From: Planctomycetota bacterium
GTDB lineage: Bacteria; Planctomycetota; SZUA-567
Reading direction: 5' to 3'
DNA: 47,824 nucleotides
Assembly (NCBI GenBank): GCA_020060765.1
Contig: JAGUZQ010000039.1
Coordinates: 1-47,824 of the forward strand
The notes under the pieces were generated by a model. The model did no database searches. It was not told the DNA's origin and saw only the letters and a program-made list of their open reading frames with translations. The position numbers and the translations under genes were made by a program. Every line of letters starts with the position of its first letter. Positions within the stretch are counted from its first letter, which is position 1. Positions 7,278-15,821 of this stretch are shown here, piece after piece.

Positions 7278-9089
7278 ATGCCAGGCGGCATATTTACTGC
7301 CATCGATATCGGATCCGACGCGGTCAAGGTCGTCTCCGCCCGCCAGATGCGCGGCGGCAGGCCGGTAATTGTCGGCGCAGGGTCTGCCTCGGTCTCCGAT
7401 TTCGACCGCAACGCCGAGGATTACCCCGCCCAGGTTTCGGCCGCCATCAACCGCGTGCTGAAAAAGAACAACATTCCCCTGGGCAGAACCATCGTCGGTC
7501 TTCCCGGCCGGGGCAGCATGGTGCGCTATCACAGCGTGCCGATCGTGCCGCCGTGGAAGCTGAAAATGCTGATGCAGTTCGAGGTCGAGGAGCAGATGAG
7601 CGCGGTGGGCGGCAGCGAAAGCGTCGCCTATGACTACAGCATCCTGCGTTTGCCCGGCTTCGACGAGGGGCAGTTCCCGCTGCTGCTGGCGCTGGCGCAG
7701 AACCCGGTGATCGAAAGCAGGATGGCTATCTGCCTGGGCGGCGCCCGCCGCTGCGATGACGTGTCCCTGCAGTGCCTGGGCGCGTTCAATTTTTTCCGCC
7801 TCTCGCCGCAGTGCCGGGACGAAGAACTGAGCGTGCTGCTGGACATCGGTGCGGAAGAGACTCACCTTACGCTCCAGGAAGGCTCCACGCTTTTTTTCGC
7901 CCGCACCTTCTCCACCGGCGGGAAACAGGTTACCGCCCGGTTGCAGAAACAGATGAAGCTGCTGGGGCCGGAGGCGGAGGAGTTCAAGCGCCGCGAGGCG
8001 CGGATCATCGCGCGCGAGGAAGAGGACTTTTTCGTCGCCGAGACCCTCGCCGCCAGCCAGGCCTGCCGGGCGGAAATGAGTATCCTCGCCACCAACGTGC
8101 AAAGTTCACTCCGCTTTTTTGCCACCCAGTTCAAGCTCGAAGCGCCCCGGCCGCAGAAGGTTTTTCTGACCGGCGGCGGTTCGCTGTTGCAGGGTCTGTC
8201 CGAGGCGCTGGCCGAGACGCTCAAGTGCGGGGTCGAGCTGTTTGACCCGGCGGGCGCGGTCGAAGTTTCGCCGAAAGCGGAAGAGGCTTTTGTCGGCACC
8301 GACGCGCATTTTCTCTCCGCCGCGGCAGGCATGGCGCTGGCGCGCGCCGGGCGCGGTTTTTCCGTTTCACTGCTGCCCGCGAAGATCAAGGAAAAGCGCG
8401 AATTCTGGAGCCGCAGGATTTTTGCCTGCTACGCGGCGGCGGCGGCTTTCATGCTGCTGATCGTGACCGGCCTGAACGGCTGCCCCTATTACGAAGGCTG
8501 GCGCGGAGCCAGCCACGGTTCGGAACTGGCCAGGCAGTGGGACAGCCGGGTGACAGAGGCGAAGAACGAACACAAGAAATTGGCCGACCTGCGCAAGCAG
8601 AACGAGGAAACCTGGGACAAGCTGCAGGCGCTGAAGGTGCGCAAGGCCTCGGGGCGCGATCTGCTGACCTGCCTGCAGCTGCTGCAGGAAACCGCACCGG
8701 ACAATGTTTTCTATACTAATTTTTCCACGTCAGGAAAAATCGAGGACGATCTGGAAAATGCGGGCGCGGCCAAGGTGGTGACTTCCACCAAGGACGAGGA
8801 CACCCTGCAGAGCAACCGCTATTTCCTGGTGCACGGTTATCTCGTGGGCGCGGCTGACGACCAGGACGCGACCAAACAGATGACGGCGCTGGCCGACAAA
8901 TTGCAGACGCTGGAATTCTTCTCCAAGGTGGAAATCATGCGGCAGGCAACCCTGCCCAACAAGTCGCAGGAGTTGGAAGAGGCGGGAAAAATCAAACTTT
9001 TCAACGAGGAAGAGTCGGTGGTCGTGGCGCAGCCGGATAAAAGTAAAACAGCCATCAGTTTCATCTTCCAGTGCGGGATCAGCAAGTAA
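7278..9089 (+). CDS. PilM-PilN fusion, inner-membrane platform protein of a type IV pilus-like machine
   Basis: Residues 1-355 form an actin-like PilM domain: phosphate loop 1 in AIDIGSDAVKVV (8-19), phosphate loop 2 in LLDIGAEETHL (187-197) and the adenosine motif VFLTGGGSLLQGL (295-307). Residues 360-603 are PilN-like: SLLPAKIKEKREF, one transmembrane helix (about 381-400), a coiled coil (about 420-455) and a periplasmic alpha/beta domain. In most systems these are two genes, with PilM binding the short cytoplasmic PilN tail; here they are one polypeptide (GspL is the type II secretion parallel). GAGGAA 6 bases upstream supports the ATG. The stop overlaps the ribosome-binding site of the PilO-like gene, so the two are translationally linked. 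Akkermansia Amuc_1101 is the likely comparison. Confidence 0.82.
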   Translation: MPGGIFTAIDIGSDAVKVVSARQMRGGRPVIVGAGSASVSDFDRNAEDYPAQVSAAINRVLKKNNIPLGRTIVGLPGRGSMVRYHSVPIVPPWKLKMLMQFEVEEQMSAVGGSESVAYDYSILRLPGFDEGQFPLLLALAQNPVIESRMAICLGGARRCDDVSLQCLGAFNFFRLSPQCRDEELSVLLDIGAEETHLTLQEGSTLFFARTFSTGGKQVTARLQKQMKLLGPEAEEFKRREARIIAREEEDFFVAETLAASQACRAEMSILATNVQSSLRFFATQFKLEAPRPQKVFLTGGGSLLQGLSEALAETLKCGVELFDPAGAVEVSPKAEEAFVGTDAHFLSAAAGMALARAGRGFSVSLLPAKIKEKREFWSRRIFACYAAAAAFMLLIVTGLNGCPYYEGWRGASHGSELARQWDSRVTEAKNEHKKLADLRKQNEETWDKLQALKVRKASGRDLLTCLQLLQETAPDNVFYTNFSTSGKIEDDLENAGAAKVVTSTKDEDTLQSNRYFLVHGYLVGAADDQDATKQMTALADKLQTLEFFSKVEIMRQATLPNKSQELEEAGKIKLFNEEESVVVAQPDKSKTAISFIFQCGISK

Positions 9090-9099
9090 GGATAACCCC

Positions 9100-10017
9100 A
9101 TGCCTTTTTGGGAAAGACACCGGGATGCCATGATCGTGCTGGCAGCTTTTTTCGGGCTGCTGTTTCTGCTGTGGATTTTTTTCCTGCGCGGGTACGATGC
9201 CGGAAAAATCAAGGCCGACAAGGATCTGAAAAATCTGGAAAAAGACATCTCCGCCTTTTGCGGCGCGGGCGTGGAGGTAACGGAACTCCAGCGCCGGGTG
9301 ACACTGGCCAACAAACAACTGGAAGAGTCAATCGCGGAACTGGGCGAGTTGCTGTACCGCAAGTTTCCCGACCCGCTGATCCCTCCGGACTGGGCCGCGC
9401 GCCCCCAGCAGTACACCCGCATCCGCCTGCAGGATCTGAAAGACTACGTCAGCCGCGAGGCCGTAACCAAGCGCGGCCTGAGCCTGACCGACGACGCGCT
9501 GACGCTGGGGTTCGCCTTGCCGGAGGAGTCGACGGAAAAGCCGGAGCAGGACGTGGTCTGGCTGCAGCAGATGGACGTGATCATGCGTGTGCTTGACCTC
9601 GCGTTGTCGGTCACGGTGGGGGAGCAGGATACGCAGGATCTGCTGGGCATCACTTCCGTCAAGGCGCTGGCGCCGCTGGCAACCGGCGCCAGGAACGAGC
9701 TGTTCATGATCGAATATCCGGTGGAGCTGAAGTTGCGGATCACGCTGGCCGGGCTGATGAAACTACTCGCGAAGTGCAGCGACAAGGAGACGTTCCACGT
9801 TGTGCAGAGCCTGGAAATTCTCAGCTCGCCAGAAAATCGCGTGGGCAGGCTTTACGAGAAAACCGTCACCGACGCGGAAGGAAAAAAACAGGCGAACTGG
9901 TACAGCCATTACTATTCCGTCAGCCTGCGCCTGGCGGCGCTGACCAGATCGGCCAAGCCGGAGAAAAAAGAGCAGAAGCAGGTCAGGAGCGAACCCGCGC
10001 GGGTGATTCCGCACTGA
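9100..10017 (+). CDS. PilO-like / Amuc_1100-like pilus inner-membrane protein
   Basis: The 305-residue protein has a short cytoplasmic N-terminus and one transmembrane helix (about 10-30, MIVLAAFFGLLFLLWIFFLR). A coiled coil (about 37-85, with ELQRRVTLANKQLEESIAEL) leads to a periplasmic alpha/beta region and a Lys-rich tail. This is the PilO plan: periplasmic partner of PilN that sets platform spacing. Its length and position next to a PilM-type gene also fit Akkermansia Amuc_1100. Only 10 bases separate it from the PilM-PilN gene, and the ribosome-binding site (TAAGGA) overlaps that gene's stop. Assignment rests on architecture and context, since this family has few invariant residues. Confidence 0.65.
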   Translation: MPFWERHRDAMIVLAAFFGLLFLLWIFFLRGYDAGKIKADKDLKNLEKDISAFCGAGVEVTELQRRVTLANKQLEESIAELGELLYRKFPDPLIPPDWAARPQQYTRIRLQDLKDYVSREAVTKRGLSLTDDALTLGFALPEESTEKPEQDVVWLQQMDVIMRVLDLALSVTVGEQDTQDLLGITSVKALAPLATGARNELFMIEYPVELKLRITLAGLMKLLAKCSDKETFHVVQSLEILSSPENRVGRLYEKTVTDAEGKKQANWYSHYYSVSLRLAALTRSAKPEKKEQKQVRSEPARVIPH

Positions 10018-10077
10018 TCCGGGAAAAATACTTGCACCCCGGGTGCGCGTGGCGGAAAATAGAATTTGGAGGCTGTC

Positions 10078-10977
10078 ATGAACGAGCGCGACGAAAGCTG
10101 GTTCAATTTCGAGAAAGGCGTCTTTTTCGCCTTTGCCGTGCTGCTGTGCTATGCCTGCGCGCAGTACGCCTTCAATCGCCCCCCGGCGGTGGAGAGCCTG
10201 CTGGAACTTCCCCGCGCCAGCCTTGCTGACAGCGCAATCAAGCGGGCCTCGGATATTGGCTCTTACCTGGCGCAGGTGACCCGCGACCGGAACATCTTTG
10301 TCCTGCCGCACCTGGCAAGAACCAAGCTTACTCCCATTCAGCAGCAGGCGGTCAGGCCGCATCCTCCCATAAACAATCCGGTCAGGCCGCCGGTTGATCC
10401 GAAAGCAGAAAAGGTTGTCCTGCCCTCGAAACCGAAACAGGTAGCCGAAACCGTTGTCGAACAGGAAGACAATCCCGATAAGCCGGAGGAGTCTCCGTTC
10501 CCGTTGAAACTCGTCGGCATTCTACAGGTCGAGGAAGGCCGTAGCGAACGGCTCGCGTTGGTGATGCCGATTGACGGCGGCGCGGAAACGCGGCGGTTGG
10601 CGGCGGGTGAGGAATGGCGCGGCAGCGAGTTGGTCAGGGTCGAGCGGATCGAGCCTACCTCGGTCACTTTCCTGCGCGAAAACGGCAAGGTACACAAGAT
10701 AGACCTCGACCCGCTCAAGGACTGGAAGCCGGTGCTGCGCGAAGTCGGCGAGGAGTCGCTGTCCAAACTTGAAGGCGAACTCAAAGCCGACGAGGTGCGG
10801 CAGCTAAAGGAAATCCGCCCCTTCGGCCTGGGTCCGCGCAAGGGCGACAAGGGCGCGGAGGAAGCGCTTCCGCAGAACGGCGCGGAAGACCCGGCCTGGG
10901 ACGAAATCGAAAAAATTCTGCAGGATGAATTGAAAAAAAAGCCGGAAACCAATAAGGGTGCGAAAGGGATTATTTAA
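10078..10977 (+). CDS. PilP/GspC-like periplasmic linker protein
   Basis: The 299-residue protein starts at the ATG 5 bases after GGAGG. It has one transmembrane helix (about 14-32), a Pro/Lys-rich linker (about 95-150) that could cross the periplasm, a small beta domain (about 150-225, with PFPLKLVGILQVEEG) and a charged C-terminal tail. That is the layout of PilP and of the GspC homology region, which link the inner-membrane platform to the secretin N-domains. It follows the PilO-like gene by 60 bases. Its TAA stop codon forms the first bases of repeat element A1. Function is inferred from order and architecture; sequence identity to PilP is low by eye. Confidence 0.6.
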   Translation: MNERDESWFNFEKGVFFAFAVLLCYACAQYAFNRPPAVESLLELPRASLADSAIKRASDIGSYLAQVTRDRNIFVLPHLARTKLTPIQQQAVRPHPPINNPVRPPVDPKAEKVVLPSKPKQVAETVVEQEDNPDKPEESPFPLKLVGILQVEEGRSERLALVMPIDGGAETRRLAAGEEWRGSELVRVERIEPTSVTFLRENGKVHKIDLDPLKDWKPVLREVGEESLSKLEGELKADEVRQLKEIRPFGLGPRKGDKGAEEALPQNGAEDPAWDEIEKILQDELKKKPETNKGAKGII

Positions 10978-11087
10978 GTCTCCAGTTGACAGTCCCCAGT
11001 ATTTTTATGGAGCGTATCAGCGCAGAGGGAGAACTGGTTTCAGCTATCAGTAACCTGAAAACCCGTACCAGAAAACTGGAGACTTAA
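10974..11087. repeat. Word-repeat inverted element, family A, copy 1
   Basis: TTAAGTCTCCAGTT (10974-10987) continues as GACAGTCCCCAGT and is matched by the inverted AACTGGAGACTTAA (11074-11087), a perfect 14-bp terminal inverted repeat. The left end contains the stop codon of the PilP-like gene. About 70 bases of unrelated sequence lie inside. Copy 2 is at 19837-19979. It accounts for most of the 10978-11154 gap. Confidence 0.8.
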
Positions 11088-11154
11088 ATCCCGAGGCTCC
11101 CGAAATATTGCGAAGTAACAAGTCAGTCCCTCACGACAACAGGAAACCGACACC

Positions 11155-12681
11155 ATGACCGTAACGCGCGCGAAATTATTTCTGCTGACATTCACCTGCC
11201 TCCTCATCGGCTGGGGCGGGACGGTTGCCGCCGGGGAACCGAAAGTCATCCATACCAAGGGCGGCGGCCGGATCGAGGGGGAGATCATCCGGGAGGAAAC
11301 CGGTTTCATCGAGGTCAAGACCTCCTACGGCAAGGTCAAGGTCAACCGCACCGACATCATGAAGATCGAAAAAGGCGTTTCCAAGGAAACCCGCTTCACC
11401 GAAATGCGCAAGCAGATCAAGGACACCGACGCCAAGGAACTGATCAAGCTGGCGAAGTGGTGCCAAAAGAATTCGCTCGCGCTCCAGGAGGAGCAGACTT
11501 ATCTGGAGGCGCAGGAGATCGCCGGAGCGCACTGGGCAGATGTCACCCTGTGGCTGGCGGAAATCTACCGGGATCGGAAGGATTACCGCGAGGGGGTGGA
11601 GCAACTCACCGCTCTCGCCATGCGCTGCAACAGCGAGCAGGCGTGGAGCGAGCTGCGCAAGGCCGAGGACGAACTGCGCGAAAAACGCCTGTACCACTGG
11701 CGCGAAGGCAAGCGGGAGGAAGCGGAGAATAACCTCTCCGAGGCGATTCGACATTATCGTCGCGCGCTGATCCGTTGCGTCAGGGAAAAGCCGCAGTTCG
11801 AAGGCGACGTCGCCAAGGAGGAAATCCAGCAGGCGCTGATCGCCTGCCGCATCAACTATCTCAACCGCCTCGCGCCCAGCAAGACCAAAGCGGGTCTGCT
11901 GGAGTCAGACCCCGGCGGCATCAACTGGCATTTCTATTTCCGTCCAAAAAATCTGCGCAGCCAGAGTTGGGGAATGTCGCTGGAACAACTCCGGGTCGAC
12001 CTGGAACTGCTGGACGGCCGCTGGATCGCCCTCAGCGGCGTCTATCAATCCCTTAGCGAACACAACGAGGAGCGCGTGCGCGCGGTCACTCTCTGCGAGG
12101 GCGGGCATCCGGAACTGGCCGTCGCCGCCTACGGGGAAACAGCGAAAGTCATTCACAAGAACCTGCTCAGCCGCGCTTCCGGTCGTGATGACTATCACAC
12201 GGAATTGCTGGACAAATATCCTTACGGCGAGGCGGAGAAGCAGTTTTCCGCTCTTGCTCCCGGCGACAAGGTGGTGTGCTACGGGCGGCTGCGGGTGCGG
12301 GAGAAACTCATGCCCCGGTTCATCTTCGAAGTGTGGTCGGTGGAGGTGTTCAGCGACCCCGATGCGGTGAAACTGGCCGAAATGTTGAAAAAACCTATGC
12401 GTTGCGACTTCGCGGAGACGCCGCTGGAGAAGGCGCTGGAATTCATCCGCATGATTACCGGGGTGGAGATGGAGTTCGAACAGGGCGAGACGCCGGAACT
12501 GGCGGTCACCCTGGGCAGCGACGGGCGTTCGACCGGGGCAATCGTTTCCAAGCTGGCGCGCGAGTGCGGCCTGGAATGGACGCGCAATGGCTGCAAGGTG
12601 CTGATGAAGAAAAAGCTGGACGAACGTGAGGAGCTTCTTCGCAAACAGGTCATTCGCCTCGCCACCGACAACGCGGAATAG
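11155..12681 (+). CDS. Secreted protein with SH3-like, helical-repeat and secretin-N (STN-like) domains
   Basis: The 508-residue protein has a signal peptide cleaved near TVAA-GE (residue 26). A small beta domain follows (about 28-75, GGGRIEGEIIREETGFIEVK), of the SH3/Sm-like type often found at the start of PVC envelope proteins. A helical-repeat region (about 85-230) and a mixed middle follow. A C-terminal module (about 410-490), CDFAETPLEKALEFIRMITG then VTLGSDGRSTGAIVSKLARE and LMKKK, looks like an STN/N0 domain of secretins without the channel. It lies two genes after the secretin-PilM/N/O/P run and could be a periplasmic partner of the secretin. The SD is AGGAAA, 8 bases from the ATG. 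I do not recognise a named family. Confidence 0.6.
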   Translation: MTVTRAKLFLLTFTCLLIGWGGTVAAGEPKVIHTKGGGRIEGEIIREETGFIEVKTSYGKVKVNRTDIMKIEKGVSKETRFTEMRKQIKDTDAKELIKLAKWCQKNSLALQEEQTYLEAQEIAGAHWADVTLWLAEIYRDRKDYREGVEQLTALAMRCNSEQAWSELRKAEDELREKRLYHWREGKREEAENNLSEAIRHYRRALIRCVREKPQFEGDVAKEEIQQALIACRINYLNRLAPSKTKAGLLESDPGGINWHFYFRPKNLRSQSWGMSLEQLRVDLELLDGRWIALSGVYQSLSEHNEERVRAVTLCEGGHPELAVAAYGETAKVIHKNLLSRASGRDDYHTELLDKYPYGEAEKQFSALAPGDKVVCYGRLRVREKLMPRFIFEVWSVEVFSDPDAVKLAEMLKKPMRCDFAETPLEKALEFIRMITGVEMEFEQGETPELAVTLGSDGRSTGAIVSKLARECGLEWTRNGCKVLMKKKLDEREELLRKQVIRLATDNAE

Positions 12682-12702
12682 AATCACTACGGATAATCTT
12701 CC

Positions 12703-15700
12703 ATGCACAGGTTCTGCCTGACAATTCTGGCGGCGTTTCTGACGGTCGGCGCAGTTTCCGTGCGCGCGGAGGAACCGGCCATGGTCGCCGCGCGCAAGAC
12801 CGAATACCGCCGCGATTTCTCGCCCGAGGACAAGTCCCGCGACCAGTGGGCCAACGCCGCCGGGCAACCGCTGCAATTCTGCCGCATCGACGCCGCCCAC
12901 GCCGACAGCCTCGCCATCCCGGTATCGTTCCCGGCCACCGCGCAAATCTGGCGCGGCACCGCCGACAAACCGGTGCGGCTCGCGCTCGCTGGCAGCGGGC
13001 TGGTCATGAACCGGCTGGAGTTCCAGGTGTTTCTCCCGCCGGAAATCCCGGTCGGCACCCGCGTGCAGGCGCGATTGCTGCTGAAGACCAAGGACGGTTT
13101 CTGGTTCGAGGCGCTGGGGCAACGGTTTTCCGGTCGCGATGGCCTCGGAGAAACCTGGGAGACGGCAGGCGCGCTTTACCCCGGCTGGAACCGCGTACGT
13201 GTCGACCTCTCGCATAACAGTTCCGACCTGCGCCCGCGGGGACATCGCCTGAATTGGAGCCGCCATTTTCTCTCGCTGATTTCCTCCATCGGTTTTTCCT
13301 TCCAGGGAAACGGGGATTATTCCGGTCGATTGGCACTGGACGATATCGTCACCCGCGCCGAAAACGACGGGGAATTCCCCCACCCTTTAAGCATCGTCAA
13401 TTTCGATCCCGGCCAGACCATTGTCGGACAGATGGAAAAGGTCGAGCTGACTTTCGAAGTCAACCGCCCGTTGTTCAATCCTTTTTCCTCGAAGGAAATC
13501 GAGATCGACGCGACTTTCCGCCTTCCCGAAGGCAAAGGCGAAGTCCTCGTCCCCGCTTTTTATTATCAGCCTTATCTGCGCGCGCGGGGAGGCGACCTGC
13601 CGGGGCGAAATGATCCCGACAGTTACACTCCGGCAGGGGCAGGCGTTTTCAAAATCCGCTTCTCCCCCCGCCACGCCGGGGAATACAAATACGTCATTTC
13701 CGCGCGCTACCGTTCTCCCGTCAGCGGCATGGAGGAAACCGTCGTCACGCCGCCGCGCGTTCTGACCGTGAAGGAAAAACCAGCGCGCGGATTTCTCCGG
13801 GTGTCGCCGACTGACCTGCGCTGTTTCGAATTCGAGAACGGGGAATACTTTTTTCCGCTGGGCCATAGCTTCCGCTCGCCCACCGACCCCCGCCACACGC
13901 AGACCATCCTGCGGCGCGACTTCTGCCTGCTGGCGGAAAAGGACGTGACCGACTGGCAGAAACTCTGCGCGCGCCTGGCGGCGGGTAAGCGCGAACCGGA
14001 AGTGGAACTTTCCGCCAGAATCTGGAAACATCTGCCCGAAGACGCGCGCGCACTGATCGAAAAAATCGCCACTTCCGGCTCTCCGGCAGAAGCCGAAATG
14101 GGAAAGATCATTTCAGATCTCAACCAGGTGATCCGCGCGGCTGGTGCGTTCCGTTGGACAGACGTGGAAAAGAACGCGCAGATCTGGGAACTGGGCGACC
14201 TGGCGGCGAACAAGGACAAAGTGCCGCCGAAAGTGCGGGACAAGTGGCGCGCGCGGCGCGTGCTGCTGGAACTGCTCTGCCCGGAAGGGCTGCGCCAGAC
14301 CTACACCCGCGACCAGGGGCTGCGCGCCTACGAGGAACTGCTGCCGCGCATGAAGGCGGCCGGGCTGAATTCGTTCGAGGCGTGGATGTGCTCGTGGTGG
14401 CTGGGGCTGGAATGGACTTCGCAATGGAAAAACTACCACGGGCTTAATATCTATAACATGGAGAATGCCTGGAAACTCGACCGGCTGGTGGAACTGGCGG
14501 CGGAGAACGGTCTTTACCTCCACCTCGTGATCGACAACCACGGCAAGGCCGCGCAGAAAATTCCCAACGCCAAGGAAGGGCAGTGCGATTTCGAATGGCA
14601 GTTCTCGCCCTACAACCGCGACAACCTCCTCGACGGCGGCTTTCTGAATCTCAGCCAGGAGCTGTTCTCCAGCGAAAAGGCGAAGGAATATTACCGCGAC
14701 AAGATGCGCTATATAGCCGCGCGCTACGGCTGGTCGGCTAACATTTACGGTTTCGAGCTGTGGAGCGAACTGGATCTGGTCGGCCATATCCTGGGTCGCC
14801 ACCGCGAAATCTATGCCACCGACGCGGTGCGCCAGTGGCACCGGGAAATGACCGACGTCCTGCACAAGTACGACCACGGCCGCCATCTCATCACCACTCA
14901 CTATTCCGGCGATCACCGCTACATCGACCGGGAAATGGTAGCGCTGCCCTTTATTTCTTACATGGCGTGCGACGCCTACCATCCGCCGAAAAATCCCGAC
15001 CCGAAGAAAAACAAATCCCTGCTGGAACTGCTGACAGAGACCGAGCAGGTGGGGATGCTGTTTCTGAAGCCCTACCAGGTCACCGAATTCGGCGGCGACT
15101 GGAACGCCACCAGCCTGGAAAGTCTGGAAGGCGACCTCTACGGCGGATTGTGGTTTGGCTGGATGAGCCGCATGGGCGGTGCGCCGCAGTACTGGTGGTT
15201 TGAACTGGTGGCGCAGGAGGATTATTACCAGGCTTACGCCGCCTACGCGAGGTTTATCCGGGGCGAGGACAAGCGCCGCGCGGCGGGCGGCCCGCAACTG
15301 CGCACCGATTGGCCGCGCGCGGTCGAGGGCGAGAAAAACGACCGCCTGCTTACTCTTGCGCTGGCGGACGGAGACCGGTTTTATTTCTATCTCTGCGACC
15401 GCGAGCAGATCGGCCAACTTCCCGTCGACCTAAACAGGCGTGAGAAATACGAGAATATTTCACTCGTCGTTGCGAACCTGAAGCCGGGAACCTACCTGGT
15501 CGAGGCGTGGGATTGCTGGAAGGGAACCGTCGTCCGCGCTGATAATTATTCGCCCGACGCCGACGGCAAACTGAAAATCGCGCTGCCCCCCTTCACGGTG
15601 CAGGCGGCGCTGAAGATCAGAAGAATGGAAAACGAGCCGGCGACCGAACCCTCCTCCGCCGAAACGCCTAAGGAAAAACCTGTTGACCAAAGAAAGGCCG

Positions 15701-15741
15701 AGGAAGAAAAGATGCACGCAACCCAGAACCGGAAAAGGTGA
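12703..15741 (+). CDS. Secreted DUF5060-type glycoside hydrolase (clan GH-A-like)
   Basis: The 1012-residue protein has a signal peptide (MHRFCLTILAAFLTVGAVSVRA). An N-terminal beta-sandwich (about 30-225) is followed by a DUF5060-like domain (about 235-355, KVELTFEVNRPLFNPF) and a (beta/alpha)8 barrel. The barrel starts with EYFFPLGHSF and has candidate acid/base Glu689 in ELWSELD and nucleophile Glu795 in VTEFGGDWN. An insert of about 120 residues splits the early barrel. The C-terminal 40 residues are charged and low in complexity. It should cleave a polysaccharide outside the cytoplasm; the substrate is unknown. It follows the preceding gene by 21 bases, so a secretion-type cluster and an enzyme share a transcription unit. 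Confidence 0.72.
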   Translation: MHRFCLTILAAFLTVGAVSVRAEEPAMVAARKTEYRRDFSPEDKSRDQWANAAGQPLQFCRIDAAHADSLAIPVSFPATAQIWRGTADKPVRLALAGSGLVMNRLEFQVFLPPEIPVGTRVQARLLLKTKDGFWFEALGQRFSGRDGLGETWETAGALYPGWNRVRVDLSHNSSDLRPRGHRLNWSRHFLSLISSIGFSFQGNGDYSGRLALDDIVTRAENDGEFPHPLSIVNFDPGQTIVGQMEKVELTFEVNRPLFNPFSSKEIEIDATFRLPEGKGEVLVPAFYYQPYLRARGGDLPGRNDPDSYTPAGAGVFKIRFSPRHAGEYKYVISARYRSPVSGMEETVVTPPRVLTVKEKPARGFLRVSPTDLRCFEFENGEYFFPLGHSFRSPTDPRHTQTILRRDFCLLAEKDVTDWQKLCARLAAGKREPEVELSARIWKHLPEDARALIEKIATSGSPAEAEMGKIISDLNQVIRAAGAFRWTDVEKNAQIWELGDLAANKDKVPPKVRDKWRARRVLLELLCPEGLRQTYTRDQGLRAYEELLPRMKAAGLNSFEAWMCSWWLGLEWTSQWKNYHGLNIYNMENAWKLDRLVELAAENGLYLHLVIDNHGKAAQKIPNAKEGQCDFEWQFSPYNRDNLLDGGFLNLSQELFSSEKAKEYYRDKMRYIAARYGWSANIYGFELWSELDLVGHILGRHREIYATDAVRQWHREMTDVLHKYDHGRHLITTHYSGDHRYIDREMVALPFISYMACDAYHPPKNPDPKKNKSLLELLTETEQVGMLFLKPYQVTEFGGDWNATSLESLEGDLYGGLWFGWMSRMGGAPQYWWFELVAQEDYYQAYAAYARFIRGEDKRRAAGGPQLRTDWPRAVEGEKNDRLLTLALADGDRFYFYLCDREQIGQLPVDLNRREKYENISLVVANLKPGTYLVEAWDCWKGTVVRADNYSPDADGKLKIALPPFTVQAALKIRRMENEPATEPSSAETPKEKPVDQRKAEEEKMHATQNRKR

Positions 15742-15821
15742 AATAATGCGAACCTTGCGAATATTTTGAACGCTTATACACGTGTCGCATATTACCTGTG
15801 CGTTTATTACCGGAGAACTCC

